A stretch of DNA of 64,000 nucleotides from Streptomyces sp. CB02366 (GTDB lineage: Bacteria > Actinomycetota > Actinomycetes > Streptomycetales > Streptomycetaceae). The DNA is taken from NCBI RefSeq assembly GCF_001905905.1, contig NZ_LIVT01000011.1, positions 62,001 to 126,000 of the forward strand, given 5' to 3'. Shown piece after piece: positions 8,337 to 16,770 of this stretch; the first letter of the stretch is position 1, and every line of letters starts with the position of its first letter. The notes under the pieces were generated by a model. It had not been told where the DNA came from and did no database searches. It saw only the letters and a list, made by a program, of their open reading frames with translations. A program made the translations under genes and the position numbers.

Positions 8337-8753
8337 ATGGAAACCCGTGACCACGAGCTCAAGAAGGAGCTCGCCGCCACCCTCCAGGCGCGTGGCGAGC
8401 TCGGCGCGGAGTACGAGCCCGCGCTCATCGACTCATTCCTGGAGAAGGTCGAGCAGCGCCTCGACACGACGCTCGACCGCCGGGTCCGCCACCAGCTCGC
8501 CGAGCAGCGGACGGTCGCCGCCCGGCCGTCGCGTCCGGTGGAGCCGGGGAGCTTCGGGGAACGGCACGGCCTGGGGATCGTGTCGCTGGTCCTGGCCGTG
8601 CCGCTGTCCGCGATCGGTGTCGTGAACGCCGACCTGGAGGGGCTGATCGTGGCCTGGCTCGGCATCGTCGGCGTCAACGCGTTCCAGGCCGCGCGGAGCG
8701 GGGCCCTGTTCCGCCGCCGGAGCGAGCGGGCACGGTCCGACTGGCGGGACTGA
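8337..8753 (+). CDS. Small integral membrane protein
   Basis: 138 residues. The N-terminal half is charged (KKELAATLQARGELG, DSFLEKVEQRLDTTLDRRVRHQL) and two hydrophobic segments follow at about residues 80-97 (GLGIVSLVLAVPLSAIGV) and 101-118. Arginine-rich C-terminus. No catalytic motif is recognised. There is no Shine-Dalgarno sequence before ATG 8337, consistent with leaderless translation. The gene lies behind a tandem 12-mer that looks like an operator. Related short proteins are widespread in Streptomyces; function unknown. Confidence 0.8.
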   Translation: METRDHELKKELAATLQARGELGAEYEPALIDSFLEKVEQRLDTTLDRRVRHQLAEQRTVAARPSRPVEPGSFGERHGLGIVSLVLAVPLSAIGVVNADLEGLIVAWLGIVGVNAFQAARSGALFRRRSERARSDWRD

Positions 8754-8802
8754 GGCACGGCCTCGCCCCGGGCCGGCGTCCGCACGGCCTGTCCGGAGCA
8801 TG

Positions 8803-8861
8803 TCGCGGGGACCGCCGCACCCCCGGTCGCCCGGGGGGCGGGACGACGGCGGTCCCCGCGA
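8803..8861. terminator. Large inverted repeat, probable bidirectional terminator
   Basis: Perfect 15-bp arms TCGCGGGGACCGCCG (8803-8817) and CGGCGGTCCCCGCGA (8847-8861) enclose a 29-bp loop that is itself able to pair. It lies in the 323-bp gap between convergent genes (8337-8753 and 9077-10483). No other gene is seen in that gap. Confidence 0.7.
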
Positions 8862-9076
8862 GGGACGCGGTCCGGGTCAGGGCCGGTGTCCCGCGTCCGG
8901 GCGACGGTGGAGGTCCGGGAGCCGCTCCGTAGTCCGGTGTCGCCGTTCTGGGCGCCGGCGGGTCTCCCCGCCGACACCCGCCACTGTGCCGGACGCGTGT
9001 TAAGCGAGTGCTGCGCACACGTGACGCGCTCGTTCCGTTTCCGCGAAGCCCCGCCCCGGGGCGCCCTGCCGGGGTG

Positions 9077-10483
9077 TCAGGCCTTCGCCGCGCCCGCGTC
9101 CTTGGCGAGGAACGCCAGCAGGTCCTGGCGGCTCACGACGCCCTGGGGCTTGCCCTCGACGAGCACGATCGCCGCGTCCGCGCCGTCCGCGCCGCTGAGC
9201 ACGGCCATCAGGTCCTCGACCGGCTCGCCCGAGCCGACCTGCGGCAGCGGGGCCGACATGTGCTTCTCCAGCGGGTCGCCCAGCGAGGCGCGCTGTGTGA
9301 ACAGGGCGTCCAGCAGCTGCCGCTCCACGACGGAGCCGATGACCTCGGCGGCCATCACGTCCGGGTGACCGGCCCCGGGCTTCACGATCGGCATCTGGGA
9401 GACGCCGTATTCGCGGAGCACCTCGATGGCCTCGCCGACCGTCTCCTCCGGGTGCATGTGGACGAGGGAGGGCATCGGGCCCTCCTTGAAGTCCAGGACC
9501 GCGCCGACCCGGGCGGAGGCGCCGGAGTCCTCCAGGAAGCCGTAGTCGGCCATCCACTCGTCGTTGAAGATTTTACTGAGGTAGCCGCGACCGCTGTCGG
9601 GGAGCAGCACCACGACGACGTCGTCGGGGCCGAGCCGCTTGGCGACCTCCAGGGCCCCGACGACCGCCATGCCGCAGGAGCCGCCGACGAGCAGGCCCTC
9701 CTCCTTGGCGAGGCGACGGGTCATCTGGAAGGAGTCCTTGTCGGACACCGCGACGATCTCGTCGGTCACGTTCCGGTCGTAGGCGCTCGGCCAGAAGTCC
9801 TCGCCGACGCCCTCGACCAGGTACGGACGGCCGGAGCCGCCGGAGTAGACCGAGCCCTCCGGGTCCGCGCCGATGACCTGGACCGCACCGCCGCTGACCT
9901 CCTTGAGGTAGCGCCCGGTGCCGCTGATCGTGCCGCCGGTGCCGACGCCCGCGACGAAGTGGGTGATCTTCCCCTCCGTCTGCTCCCACAGCTCGGGACC
10001 GGTGGTCTCGTAGTGCGAGCGCGGGTTGTTCGAGTTGGAGTACTGGTCCGGCTTCCAGGCGCCCGGCGTCTCGGCGACCAGCCGGTCGGAGACGTTGTAG
10101 TACGAGTCGGGGTGCTCGGGGTCGACGGCGGTGGGGCAGACGACGACCTCGGCGCCGTACGCGCGCAGCACGTTGATCTTGTCCGTGGACACCTTGTCAG
10201 GGCAGACGAAGATGCACTTGTAGCCCTTCTGCTGGGCGACGATGGCGAGCCCGACGCCCGTGTTGCCGCTGGTCGGCTCGACGATCGTGCCGCCGGGCTT
10301 CAGCTCCCCGCTCTGCTCGGCCGCCTCGATCATGCGCAGCGCGATGCGGTCCTTCACCGACCCGCCGGGGTTGAAGTACTCGACCTTGGCCAGGACGGTC
10401 GCCTGGATACCTGCCGTGACGTTGCGCAGCCTCACCAACGGGGTGTTGCCGACAAGACTGATCATCGAATCGTGGAATTGCAC
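9077..10483 (-). CDS. cbs: Cystathionine beta-synthase
   Basis: 468 residues, GTG at 10483. A PLP-dependent beta-replacement domain (residues 1-320) is followed by two CBS domains (about 340-460, ending VSRQDLLAFLAKDAG). Lys44 in NPGGSVKDR is the Schiff-base lysine; PTSGNTGVGLAIVA binds the substrate and GVGTGGTISGTGRYLKE the PLP phosphate. The enzyme condenses serine and homocysteine in reverse transsulfuration; the CBS pair may sense an adenosyl ligand. Alternatives are O-acetylserine sulfhydrylases, but those lack the CBS pair. Divergent from the SGNH hydrolase gene. Confidence 0.94.
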   Translation of the reverse strand: MQFHDSMISLVGNTPLVRLRNVTAGIQATVLAKVEYFNPGGSVKDRIALRMIEAAEQSGELKPGGTIVEPTSGNTGVGLAIVAQQKGYKCIFVCPDKVSTDKINVLRAYGAEVVVCPTAVDPEHPDSYYNVSDRLVAETPGAWKPDQYSNSNNPRSHYETTGPELWEQTEGKITHFVAGVGTGGTISGTGRYLKEVSGGAVQVIGADPEGSVYSGGSGRPYLVEGVGEDFWPSAYDRNVTDEIVAVSDKDSFQMTRRLAKEEGLLVGGSCGMAVVGALEVAKRLGPDDVVVVLLPDSGRGYLSKIFNDEWMADYGFLEDSGASARVGAVLDFKEGPMPSLVHMHPEETVGEAIEVLREYGVSQMPIVKPGAGHPDVMAAEVIGSVVERQLLDALFTQRASLGDPLEKHMSAPLPQVGSGEPVEDLMAVLSGADGADAAIVLVEGKPQGVVSRQDLLAFLAKDAGAAKA

Positions 10484-10627
10484 CGTGTACTCCGGGATCT
10501 CCGAGATGGTCCGGCCCAGAGTATGCGTACGGGACGCACTGTGCGTGCGGGAAGGAGTACACCGAGCCCCCGGCGGGGCAAGTAGGTACGTGTACGGCTG
10601 TACGGCGAGGAGGAGGTGGACCGGACT

Positions 10628-11644
10628 GTGTCGACGGCGAGGGTGGCACGGCGGATCGCGGCGGGCGCGGCTTACGGCGGTGGCGGCATCGGATTGATCG
10701 GCGCGGCCGCCGTGGGCGTGTTCCTGGCGGAGGTCCAGCTCGCGAAGAGGCAGGTCGGCGGGGGCACGGCTCCGGTTCCGCCGAGCGCGGACGGACGGTA
10801 CGGGGTGGCGTTCGCCGGGCCGGACGACGCGATGCGGCTCGGGATGCTCGGGGACTCGACGGCCGCCGGCCAGGGGGTGCGCCGGGCCGGGCAGACGCCC
10901 GGCGCCCTGCTGGCCTCGGGCCTCGCGGCGGTGGCCGAGCGCCCGGTGGACCTGCGGAACGTGGCCCTGCCGGGGGCCCGGTCGGACGATCTGGACCGGC
11001 AGGTGTCGGTGCTGCTCGCGGACCCGGCCCGCATCCCGGACGTCTGCGTGATCATGATCGGGGCGAACGACGTCACCCACCGGATGCCCGCGACCCAGTC
11101 GGTGCGCTGTCTGACGACGGCGGTGCGCAGGCTGCGGACGGCGGGGGCGGAGGTGGTCGTCGGGACCTGTCCGGACCTCGGCACGATCGAACCGGTCTAC
11201 CAGCCGTTGCGCTGGCTGGCCCGCCGTGTGAGCCGGCAGCTGGCGGCGGCGCAGACGATCGGCGTGGTCGAGCAGGGCGGGCGCACGGTGTCGCTGGGCG
11301 ACCTGCTGGGCCCCGAGTTCGCCGCGAACCCGAGGGAGCTGTTCGGCCCGGACAACTACCACCCCTCCGCCGAGGGGTACGCCACGGCGGCCATGGCGGT
11401 GCTGCCGACCCTGTGCGCGGTGCTGGGCCTGTGGCCGGAGAGCGACCGGCTGGACGGCTCCCGGCGCGAGGACATCCTCCCGGTGGCGAAGGCCGCGTCC
11501 CAGGCGGCCCGGGAGGCCGGTACGGAGGTCACGGGGGCCCGCGCGCCCTGGGCCCTCCTCAAGTACCGCAGACGGCGGCGCCTGCCCGTCTCCACGGAGC
11601 CCACGCCGCACGCCCACCCGGACACCGCCCCCGGGCACGCGTAG
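10628..11644 (+). CDS. SGNH/GDSL-type hydrolase, membrane-anchored
   Basis: 338 residues. The N-terminal hydrophobic segment AYGGGGIGLIGAAAVGVFLA acts as signal or anchor. The SGNH blocks are all visible: LGMLGDSTAAG (nucleophile Ser, block I), a Gly in ARSDD, GANDVTH (block III Asn) and DNYHPSAEGY (block V Asp/His). It is an esterase or lipase-like hydrolase acting outside the membrane; substrate unknown. GTG 10628 is preferred, with GAGGAGGAGG about 12 bases upstream; a GTG at 10616 would add four residues. A basic tail (KYRRRRRLP) follows the domain. The thiolase gene lies downstream on the same strand. Confidence 0.87.
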   Translation: MSTARVARRIAAGAAYGGGGIGLIGAAAVGVFLAEVQLAKRQVGGGTAPVPPSADGRYGVAFAGPDDAMRLGMLGDSTAAGQGVRRAGQTPGALLASGLAAVAERPVDLRNVALPGARSDDLDRQVSVLLADPARIPDVCVIMIGANDVTHRMPATQSVRCLTTAVRRLRTAGAEVVVGTCPDLGTIEPVYQPLRWLARRVSRQLAAAQTIGVVEQGGRTVSLGDLLGPEFAANPRELFGPDNYHPSAEGYATAAMAVLPTLCAVLGLWPESDRLDGSRREDILPVAKAASQAAREAGTEVTGARAPWALLKYRRRRRLPVSTEPTPHAHPDTAPGHA

Positions 11645-11868
11645 GGGCGCCGGGCCCGGGCCGGGGCTCGCCCGGACGCCGCCCCGCCCCGGCACACGAC
11701 CTGAGCAAGCGCTTAGAAAAGAGGTCCGCATCACATGGCCTCCCCGGTGACCCCGGCGATACGTCCGGGTAACTTCCAGAGGAGTTCCGCCTGTCAGCAG
11801 AACCCGCCGGTCCGCCGTCAGACCCCTCCAGCCCGTCGTACACCCTTCCAGCCTCTTGGAGCCGCGTG

Positions 11869-13089
11869 ATGCCCGAAGCCGTGATCGTCTCTGCCGCCCG
11901 TTCGCCGATCGGCCGCGCCTTCAAGGGATCCCTGAAGGACCTCCGCGCGGACGACCTGACCGCCACGATCATCCAGACCGCGCTGGCCAAGGTCCCCGAG
12001 CTGGACCCGAAGGACATCGACGACCTGATGCTGGGCTGCGGCCTGCCGGGCGGCGAGCAGGGCAACAATCTGGGTCGCGTCATCGCCGTGCAGATGGGGA
12101 TGGACCACCTCCCCGGCTGTACGGTCACCCGCTACTGCTCCTCCTCGCTGCAGACCAGCCGGATGGCGCTGCACGCGATCAAGGCGGGCGAGGGCGACGT
12201 CTTCATCTCGGCCGGCGTGGAGATGGTGTCCCGCTTCACCAAGGGCAACTCCGACAGCCTCCCGGACACGCACAACCCGCTGTTCGCCGAGGCCGAGGCC
12301 CGTACCGCCGCCCGCGCCGAGGAGTCCGGCGCGAGCTGGCACGACCCGCGCGAGGACGGCCTCGTCCCGGACGCCTACATCGCGATGGGGCAGACGGCGG
12401 AGAACCTGGCCCGGCTCAAGGGCGTCACCCGCCAGGACATGGACGAGTTCGGCGTACGGTCGCAGAACCTGGCCGAGGAAGCCCTGAAGAACGGCTTCTG
12501 GGAGCGGGAGATCACCCCGGTCACCACCCCCGACGGCACCGTCGTCGCCAAGGACGACGGCCCGCGCGCGGGCGTCACCCTGGAAGGCGTGCAGGGGCTG
12601 AAGCCGGTCTTCCGCCCCGACGGCCTGGTCACCGCGGCCAACTGCTGCCCGCTGAACGACGGTGCGGCCGCTCTGGTGATCATGTCCGACACCAAGGCCC
12701 GCGAGCTGGGTCTGACCCCGCTGGCCCGGATCGTCTCCACGGGCGTCTCCGGCCTCTCCCCCGAGATCATGGGGTACGGCCCGGTCGAGGCCAGCAAGCA
12801 GGCGCTGAGGCGGGCGGGCCTGACCATCGACGACATCGACCTCGCCGAGATCAACGAGGCGTTCGCCGCGCAGGTCATCCCCTCCTACCGGGACCTGGGC
12901 CTGCCGCTGGACAAGGTCAACGTCAACGGCGGCGCGATCGCGGTCGGCCACCCCTTCGGCATGACCGGCGCCCGCATCACCGGCACGCTGATCAACAGCC
13001 TCCAGTTCCACGACAAGCAGTTCGGCCTGGAGACGATGTGCGTGGGCGGCGGCCAGGGCATGGCGATGGTGATCGAGCGGCTGAGCTGA
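11869..13089 (+). CDS. Thiolase (acetyl-CoA C-acetyltransferase)
   Basis: 406 residues, ATG at 11869 with TTGGAG 8 bases upstream. Cys90 in TRYCSSSLQ is the acyl-accepting cysteine; NEAFAAQ, GGAIAVGHPFGMTGAR (His) and CVGGGQGMAM (second Cys) complete the thiolase active site. It condenses or cleaves acyl-CoA in fatty-acid and acetoacetyl-CoA metabolism. The 15 bases encoding the last four residues and the stop are the beginning of a 101-bp unit that is repeated directly downstream, so the gene's 3' end has been duplicated. Confidence 0.95.
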   Translation: MPEAVIVSAARSPIGRAFKGSLKDLRADDLTATIIQTALAKVPELDPKDIDDLMLGCGLPGGEQGNNLGRVIAVQMGMDHLPGCTVTRYCSSSLQTSRMALHAIKAGEGDVFISAGVEMVSRFTKGNSDSLPDTHNPLFAEAEARTAARAEESGASWHDPREDGLVPDAYIAMGQTAENLARLKGVTRQDMDEFGVRSQNLAEEALKNGFWEREITPVTTPDGTVVAKDDGPRAGVTLEGVQGLKPVFRPDGLVTAANCCPLNDGAAALVIMSDTKARELGLTPLARIVSTGVSGLSPEIMGYGPVEASKQALRRAGLTIDDIDLAEINEAFAAQVIPSYRDLGLPLDKVNVNGGAIAVGHPFGMTGARITGTLINSLQFHDKQFGLETMCVGGGQGMAMVIERLS

Positions 13090-13276
13090 GCCGTAGCGGA
13101 GGGTAGGGGCCGCGCGAGGCACGAGTGCGGCGCCTGCCCGCAGCGCAGGCGAAGCCCAGCGCGACCATCGGCACAGAGCGGCTGAGCTGAGCCGTAGCGG
13201 AGGGTAGGGGCCGCGCGAGGCACGAGTGCGGCACCTGCCCGCAGCGCAGGCGAGGCCCAGCGCGACCACGGGCACG
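13075..13276 (+). repeat. Two tandem 101-bp units overlapping the thiolase stop codon
   Basis: Unit 1 (13075-13175) starts with the last codons of the thiolase gene (GAGCGGCTGAGCTGA) and unit 2 (13176-13276) repeats them and the following 86 bp with only a few base differences. Each unit contains a small hairpin, GCCTG/CAGGC around CCCGCAGCG. The rest of the 412-bp gap to the next gene shows no gene; an AT-richer patch at 13440-13495 probably holds its promoter. Confidence 0.9.
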
Positions 13277-13501
13277 GGCGGCGGGGCCAACCCTGTCGAG
13301 CCCCGACCGTGACCGAATCTCCCCCAGGATGTGATCTGCGTCCCGGGGGAGCGCTGTTTCCGCAGGTCAGCGCAGTTGTACGGGGGGACCGAGGACCGAA
13401 AGACCTGTCCATTTCGTGACGTAATGCACTGACAGCCCGTACCGGTACAGGCCAAGCTGATGTAGGAAGTCGGGGGTATCGATGGAACCGGGAGTATGTC
13501 A

Positions 13502-14395
13502 GTGAGCGCCATGCCGTTTGCCCTGTTGCTGACCACCGCCGCTGCCACGGCCGTCGGCGCCGCCGCGCTGCACGCCGCTCACGGGCTGCGCAAGCAGGTC
13601 GTCGCGCTGCGCACGGAGCTGGCCGCCGGCCGCGCTCTCGGCGCGTCCGTGCCGCCCCAGAGCCGCAGCGCGGCCACTCCGGCCGAGGAGATACGCGCGG
13701 CCGTGGCCGAGGCGCTGGCCGAGGAGCGGGAGCGGGAGCTGGCCGAGGCGCGCGCCTTCTGGGCCGCCCAGGAGGCCCGCGACGCCGCGGACGCCCCGTC
13801 CCTGCTGGGGGGCCTGTCCGGCCTCGGCGACGACGCCCCGTACTACCTGCCCCGGCAGGCCGACTTCGCCGGTCTGGAGTCGATGGATCTCGAAGCGGCC
13901 GAGGCCATGGAGGAGCTCGTGGAGCTGAGCGAGCGGACGCTCGCGGAGCACGAGATCAGTGAGCTGACCGACCTTCCCGAGATGGCGGACGTCGCGGAGG
14001 TCACGGAGTTCACCGAGGACTCCCCCGAGCTGGCCGCCGCCCGCCGCCGCCACCCCTCGCACCCGGACTTCGTTCCCGTGCAGACGCCGGTGGTCACCGA
14101 TCACGAGCGCACCGTGAACCGGCTGGAGGAGCTGGCCGTCACGGCGACCGAGCTGACGGACGTGCGGCCCGGCCCGCTGGGCACGCTCGACGTGTACGTC
14201 TTCGCCGACGGCACCACGCTCTGCATGACCCCCGGCCACCGCGAGACCGCCGAGCGGCTCGCGGAGGCGCTGCGGGCGGGCCGGCAGCCGGTGCTGCTGG
14301 GCGGCTCGGGCGTCTCGGGCGCCTACGCGCTGACCTTCTCCTGCGGTGAGGACAACGTCTACATCCTCGCGGACCGGGTCATCGCCTCGTTCTGA
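13502..14395 (+). CDS. Membrane-anchored protein of unknown function, acidic
   Basis: 297 residues. One N-terminal hydrophobic segment (MPFALLLTTAAATAVGAAAL) is followed by a basic/Ala-rich helix and a long acidic, probably coiled or disordered part rich in Glu (residues 60-180). A compact C-terminal domain (about 195-297) ends in YALTFSCGEDNVYILADRVIASF. GTG 13502 is chosen since GGGAG is 8 bases upstream; ATG 13496 lies too close to it. No family is recognised. It probably sits on the inner face of the membrane. Confidence 0.75.
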   Translation: MSAMPFALLLTTAAATAVGAAALHAAHGLRKQVVALRTELAAGRALGASVPPQSRSAATPAEEIRAAVAEALAEERERELAEARAFWAAQEARDAADAPSLLGGLSGLGDDAPYYLPRQADFAGLESMDLEAAEAMEELVELSERTLAEHEISELTDLPEMADVAEVTEFTEDSPELAAARRRHPSHPDFVPVQTPVVTDHERTVNRLEELAVTATELTDVRPGPLGTLDVYVFADGTTLCMTPGHRETAERLAEALRAGRQPVLLGGSGVSGAYALTFSCGEDNVYILADRVIASF

Positions 14396-14483
14396 CCGCC
14401 TCGTCCGCCGGGCGCGGCTCGCGGGAGGTAACGCGCGAGGACCCGCCCCGCCCCGCTCCACCGCGCACGCGCGGGGCCGCGGC

Positions 14484-14801
14484 TCAGGCGAACGTCCGCG
14501 CCGCCGCTTCCCCCACATACCGCACGGCCTCGTCCAGCTCCCGGGACGAGGCCGTTTCCAGTGCCACGGCCAGGTCCCGACCGGCGACGGCGACCTGGTC
14601 GCCGACCGCGAACATCCCGGCGTCCGGCAGCTCCCGCGGTTCGGCGGCCGGGTCCTCCAGGCGCTGGGCCCGTACGGCGAGCTCGCGCGCGGCGGCCAGC
14701 GCCTCGGCGGCCGCACCGCGCTGGAGGCGGCTCTGCGGGGCCGAGCGCAGCCGGTCGGCGAATCGGTCCACGGCCTGGATCAGGGGCGTCGTATCGAGCA
14801 C
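14484..14801 (-). CDS. Hypothetical helical protein
   Basis: 105 residues from GTG 14801. The sequence is mostly helical with no membrane segment: LIQAVDRFADRLRSAPQSRLQRG, ALAAARELAVRAQRLE and a C-terminal LDEAVRYVGEAAARTFA. The ribosome site is weak (AGGG 9 bases upstream) and the frame stays open further upstream without a better start. Kept because codon positions show the normal high third-base GC and the protein has balanced composition. Function unknown. Confidence 0.62.
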   Translation of the reverse strand: MLDTTPLIQAVDRFADRLRSAPQSRLQRGAAAEALAAARELAVRAQRLEDPAAEPRELPDAGMFAVGDQVAVAGRDLAVALETASSRELDEAVRYVGEAAARTFA

Positions 14802-14897
14802 GCGGCCGACCCTACGCGCCCCTCCCGCACGGCCGCCAACGCCCCGGGCGGCGCACCCCGCCCCGCGGAACGCTCCCCGGCCCCCCTCCGCACGCGG

Positions 14898-14930
14898 AAC
14901 GGCCCGCAGGCACGTGGCCTGCGGGCCGTT
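14898..14930 (-). terminator. Terminator of the Bax inhibitor-1-like gene
   Basis: Perfect 14-bp stem AACGGCCCGCAGGC / GCCTGCGGGCCGTT with a 5-base loop, 46 bp beyond the stop of the gene at 14976-15854. Confidence 0.8.
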
Positions 14931-14975
14931 CCGGTACTCCACGCCCTCGCGGTCACCGCGGGGCGGCGGGGCGGG

Positions 14976-15854
14976 TCAGTCGTCGCCGCTGAGGATCGCG
15001 ACCAGGCGCAGCATCTCGACGTAGATCCACACCAGGGTGACGGTCAGGCCGAAGGCGGCCAGCCACGCCTCCTCGCGCGGAGCGCCGTACGCGATGCCGT
15101 CCTCGACCTGCTTGAAGTTCAGGGCGAGGATGGCCGCGCCGATGACGATGGCCACGATGCCGAAGACGATGCCGAGCGCGCCGCTGCGGAAGCCGAGGCC
15201 GTCACCGCCGCCGAAGACGGCGAACAGGAGGTTGACCGTCATCAGCAGCATGAAGCCGATGGCGGCCGCCATCACGAAGCCGTAGAAGCGGCGCGTGACC
15301 CGGATCAGCCCGGTGCGGTAGGCGATCAGCACACCGGCGAAGACCGCCATGGTGCCGAGCACCGCCTGCATCGCCGCCCCGGGGGCGACGTACATGCTGA
15401 CGATGTTGCTGACGATGCCGAGGAAGACGCCCTCGAACGCGGCGTACGTCAGGATCAGCGGCGGCGAGGGCCGGCGCTTGAACGAGTTGACCAGGGACAG
15501 CACGAAGCCGATGAGCGCGGCGCCGATGGCCACGCCGTAGGCGCTGCCCAGGTTCGCCTGGTCGACCGGCATGGCCCACCACGCGGCGGCGGCGGCCACG
15601 ATCACGGTGCCGAGGGTCATCGCCGTACGCGTCACCACGTCGTCGATGGTCATCGCGTCCGGACGGGCGGGAGCCGGGGCTCCGTGGAGGTCCGTCTGCG
15701 CGTAGGGGTTGGTGGCGTACGGGTTGGCGGCGGTGCCCTGTGCGTACGGGTTGCCCGTCGCGGGGGCCCCGGCCTGCGGCGCCGCGTTGAAGCCCGCGTG
15801 GCCGTTGTCGCGGCTGAAGCCCCGTCGCGAGAAGACCGGGTTGCTGCTCCTCAT
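14976..15854 (-). CDS. Bax inhibitor-1/YccA-family membrane protein
   Basis: 292 residues, ATG at 15854 with GGAGGAG 5 bases upstream. Residues 1-65 are soluble and hold four NPYA repeats, a tail typical of the actinobacterial members. About seven membrane helices follow (for example TLGTVIVAAAAAWWAMPV, ILTYAAFEGVFLGIVSNIV, ILALNFKQVEDGIAYGAP), ending in LVAILSGDD, where the C-terminal acidic residues correspond to the pH-sensing di-aspartate seen in bacterial BI-1 homologues. Likely a calcium or proton leak channel. A small hairpin (15868-15884, GGCCAC/GTGGCC) sits just before the ribosome site. Confidence 0.88.
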   Translation of the reverse strand: MRSSNPVFSRRGFSRDNGHAGFNAAPQAGAPATGNPYAQGTAANPYATNPYAQTDLHGAPAPARPDAMTIDDVVTRTAMTLGTVIVAAAAAWWAMPVDQANLGSAYGVAIGAALIGFVLSLVNSFKRRPSPPLILTYAAFEGVFLGIVSNIVSMYVAPGAAMQAVLGTMAVFAGVLIAYRTGLIRVTRRFYGFVMAAAIGFMLLMTVNLLFAVFGGGDGLGFRSGALGIVFGIVAIVIGAAILALNFKQVEDGIAYGAPREEAWLAAFGLTVTLVWIYVEMLRLVAILSGDD

Positions 15855-16106
15855 TTCACTCCTCCATGGCCACACTGCGTGGCCTTGCCACAAGAGTAAT
15901 GGGTAGGCAAAAGAATCACCCTAGTGCCAGGGGAGGATCTTTCGGGCAGGACGCGGCGGAACCCCGCCGCCGGGCCCTCGGGCAGGCCCGCGCGAAGCCG
16001 GGGCGGCGGCCCGGGGAGGACGGTCGCGCGCAGCCGGAACGCGGGGGCCGCGGGGCCGGGAGAGGGGTGACGGTGCGGGCCGGGCAGGTCACGCTCGGTG
16101 AGGAGA

Positions 16107-16192
16107 TGGTGCCCGGAGCCGGACTCGAACCGGCACGCCCCCGAGGGGCAGCGAGGTTTAAGCTCGCCGTGTCTACGTTCCACCATCCGGGC
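16107..16192 (-). tRNA. bldA: tRNA-Leu (anticodon UAA), bldA
   Basis: An 86-nt class II tRNA with encoded CCA (16107-16109). The acceptor stem GCCCGGA pairs with TCCGGGC. The anticodon stem GCGAG/CTCGC holds loop CTTAAAC with anticodon TAA (16158-16160). A long variable arm and GTTCGAGTC T-loop complete it. In Streptomyces the single tRNA-Leu(UAA) is BldA, the only reader of the rare UUA codon, controlling aerial growth and antibiotic synthesis through UUA-containing genes. It stands alone and is read leftwards; the 85 bp upstream contain AT-rich promoter sequence. Confidence 0.97.
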
Positions 16193-16770
16193 GTGCCACG
16201 CGGCTCCGCGTATGGCTACCGACCCTATCCGGGGCCGTCCCTCGATCAGCGGAACAGTGGCGCGATGTTGTCTTATTTTATTGACCGTTTGAGAGACCGT
16301 CAGCACATCCGGGCGGGCTGACCACCCACCCCCGACGGATCCCGGGCGGCCCGCGCATCCCCCGGGATTGACGGAAAGTCGCCGCACTCGTACGGCCCAA
16401 CACGCCAGGTCCGCGCCAGGGTCCGCCACGGTGTGCGCCACCCTCGGGGCCGGCGCCCCGCGGGCCCCCGCCCCGACGCCGTCCGCGCACCGCCGCGACG
16501 ACCGCCTCCCGCGCCTCCGGCTGCTCACTCCGGGTGATCGCGGAGGGGCGGACGCGGCCGGGTCCGGGGGTCCGCCTCGGGGTCGGTGTCATACCCGAGG
16601 AGGACGAGCGGGTACCGGCGGTGCGACTCAAGAGGGCCCCGGGAACGGGCACCGGGAGGGACGCCGGGCCGCGATCGGGCCGTAAGGATGGAGTAAGTCC
16701 CCGAGGCATGGCGTCGAACCCCGCCTCAGTACGGCCCAGGCATCCGCATCACCGAACCAGGAGCGTCCCA
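16193..16770. other. Gene-free region between bldA and the ABC exporter genes
   Basis: 578 bp without a supported gene. The left end (16193-16300) should carry the bldA promoter, read leftwards, and contains the most AT-rich patch of the area (TCTTATTTTATTGACC at 16269-16284). The right end (16675-16765) should carry the exporter promoter; GTAAGGATGGAGTAAG at 16681-16696 is the only -10-like sequence. The middle is featureless GC-rich DNA whose open frames look spurious. Confidence 0.6.

Noticed and set aside
13090..13501. Leftward open frames over the 101-bp repeats
   Set aside because: They depend on the repeat composition, show no ribosome site and resemble no protein.
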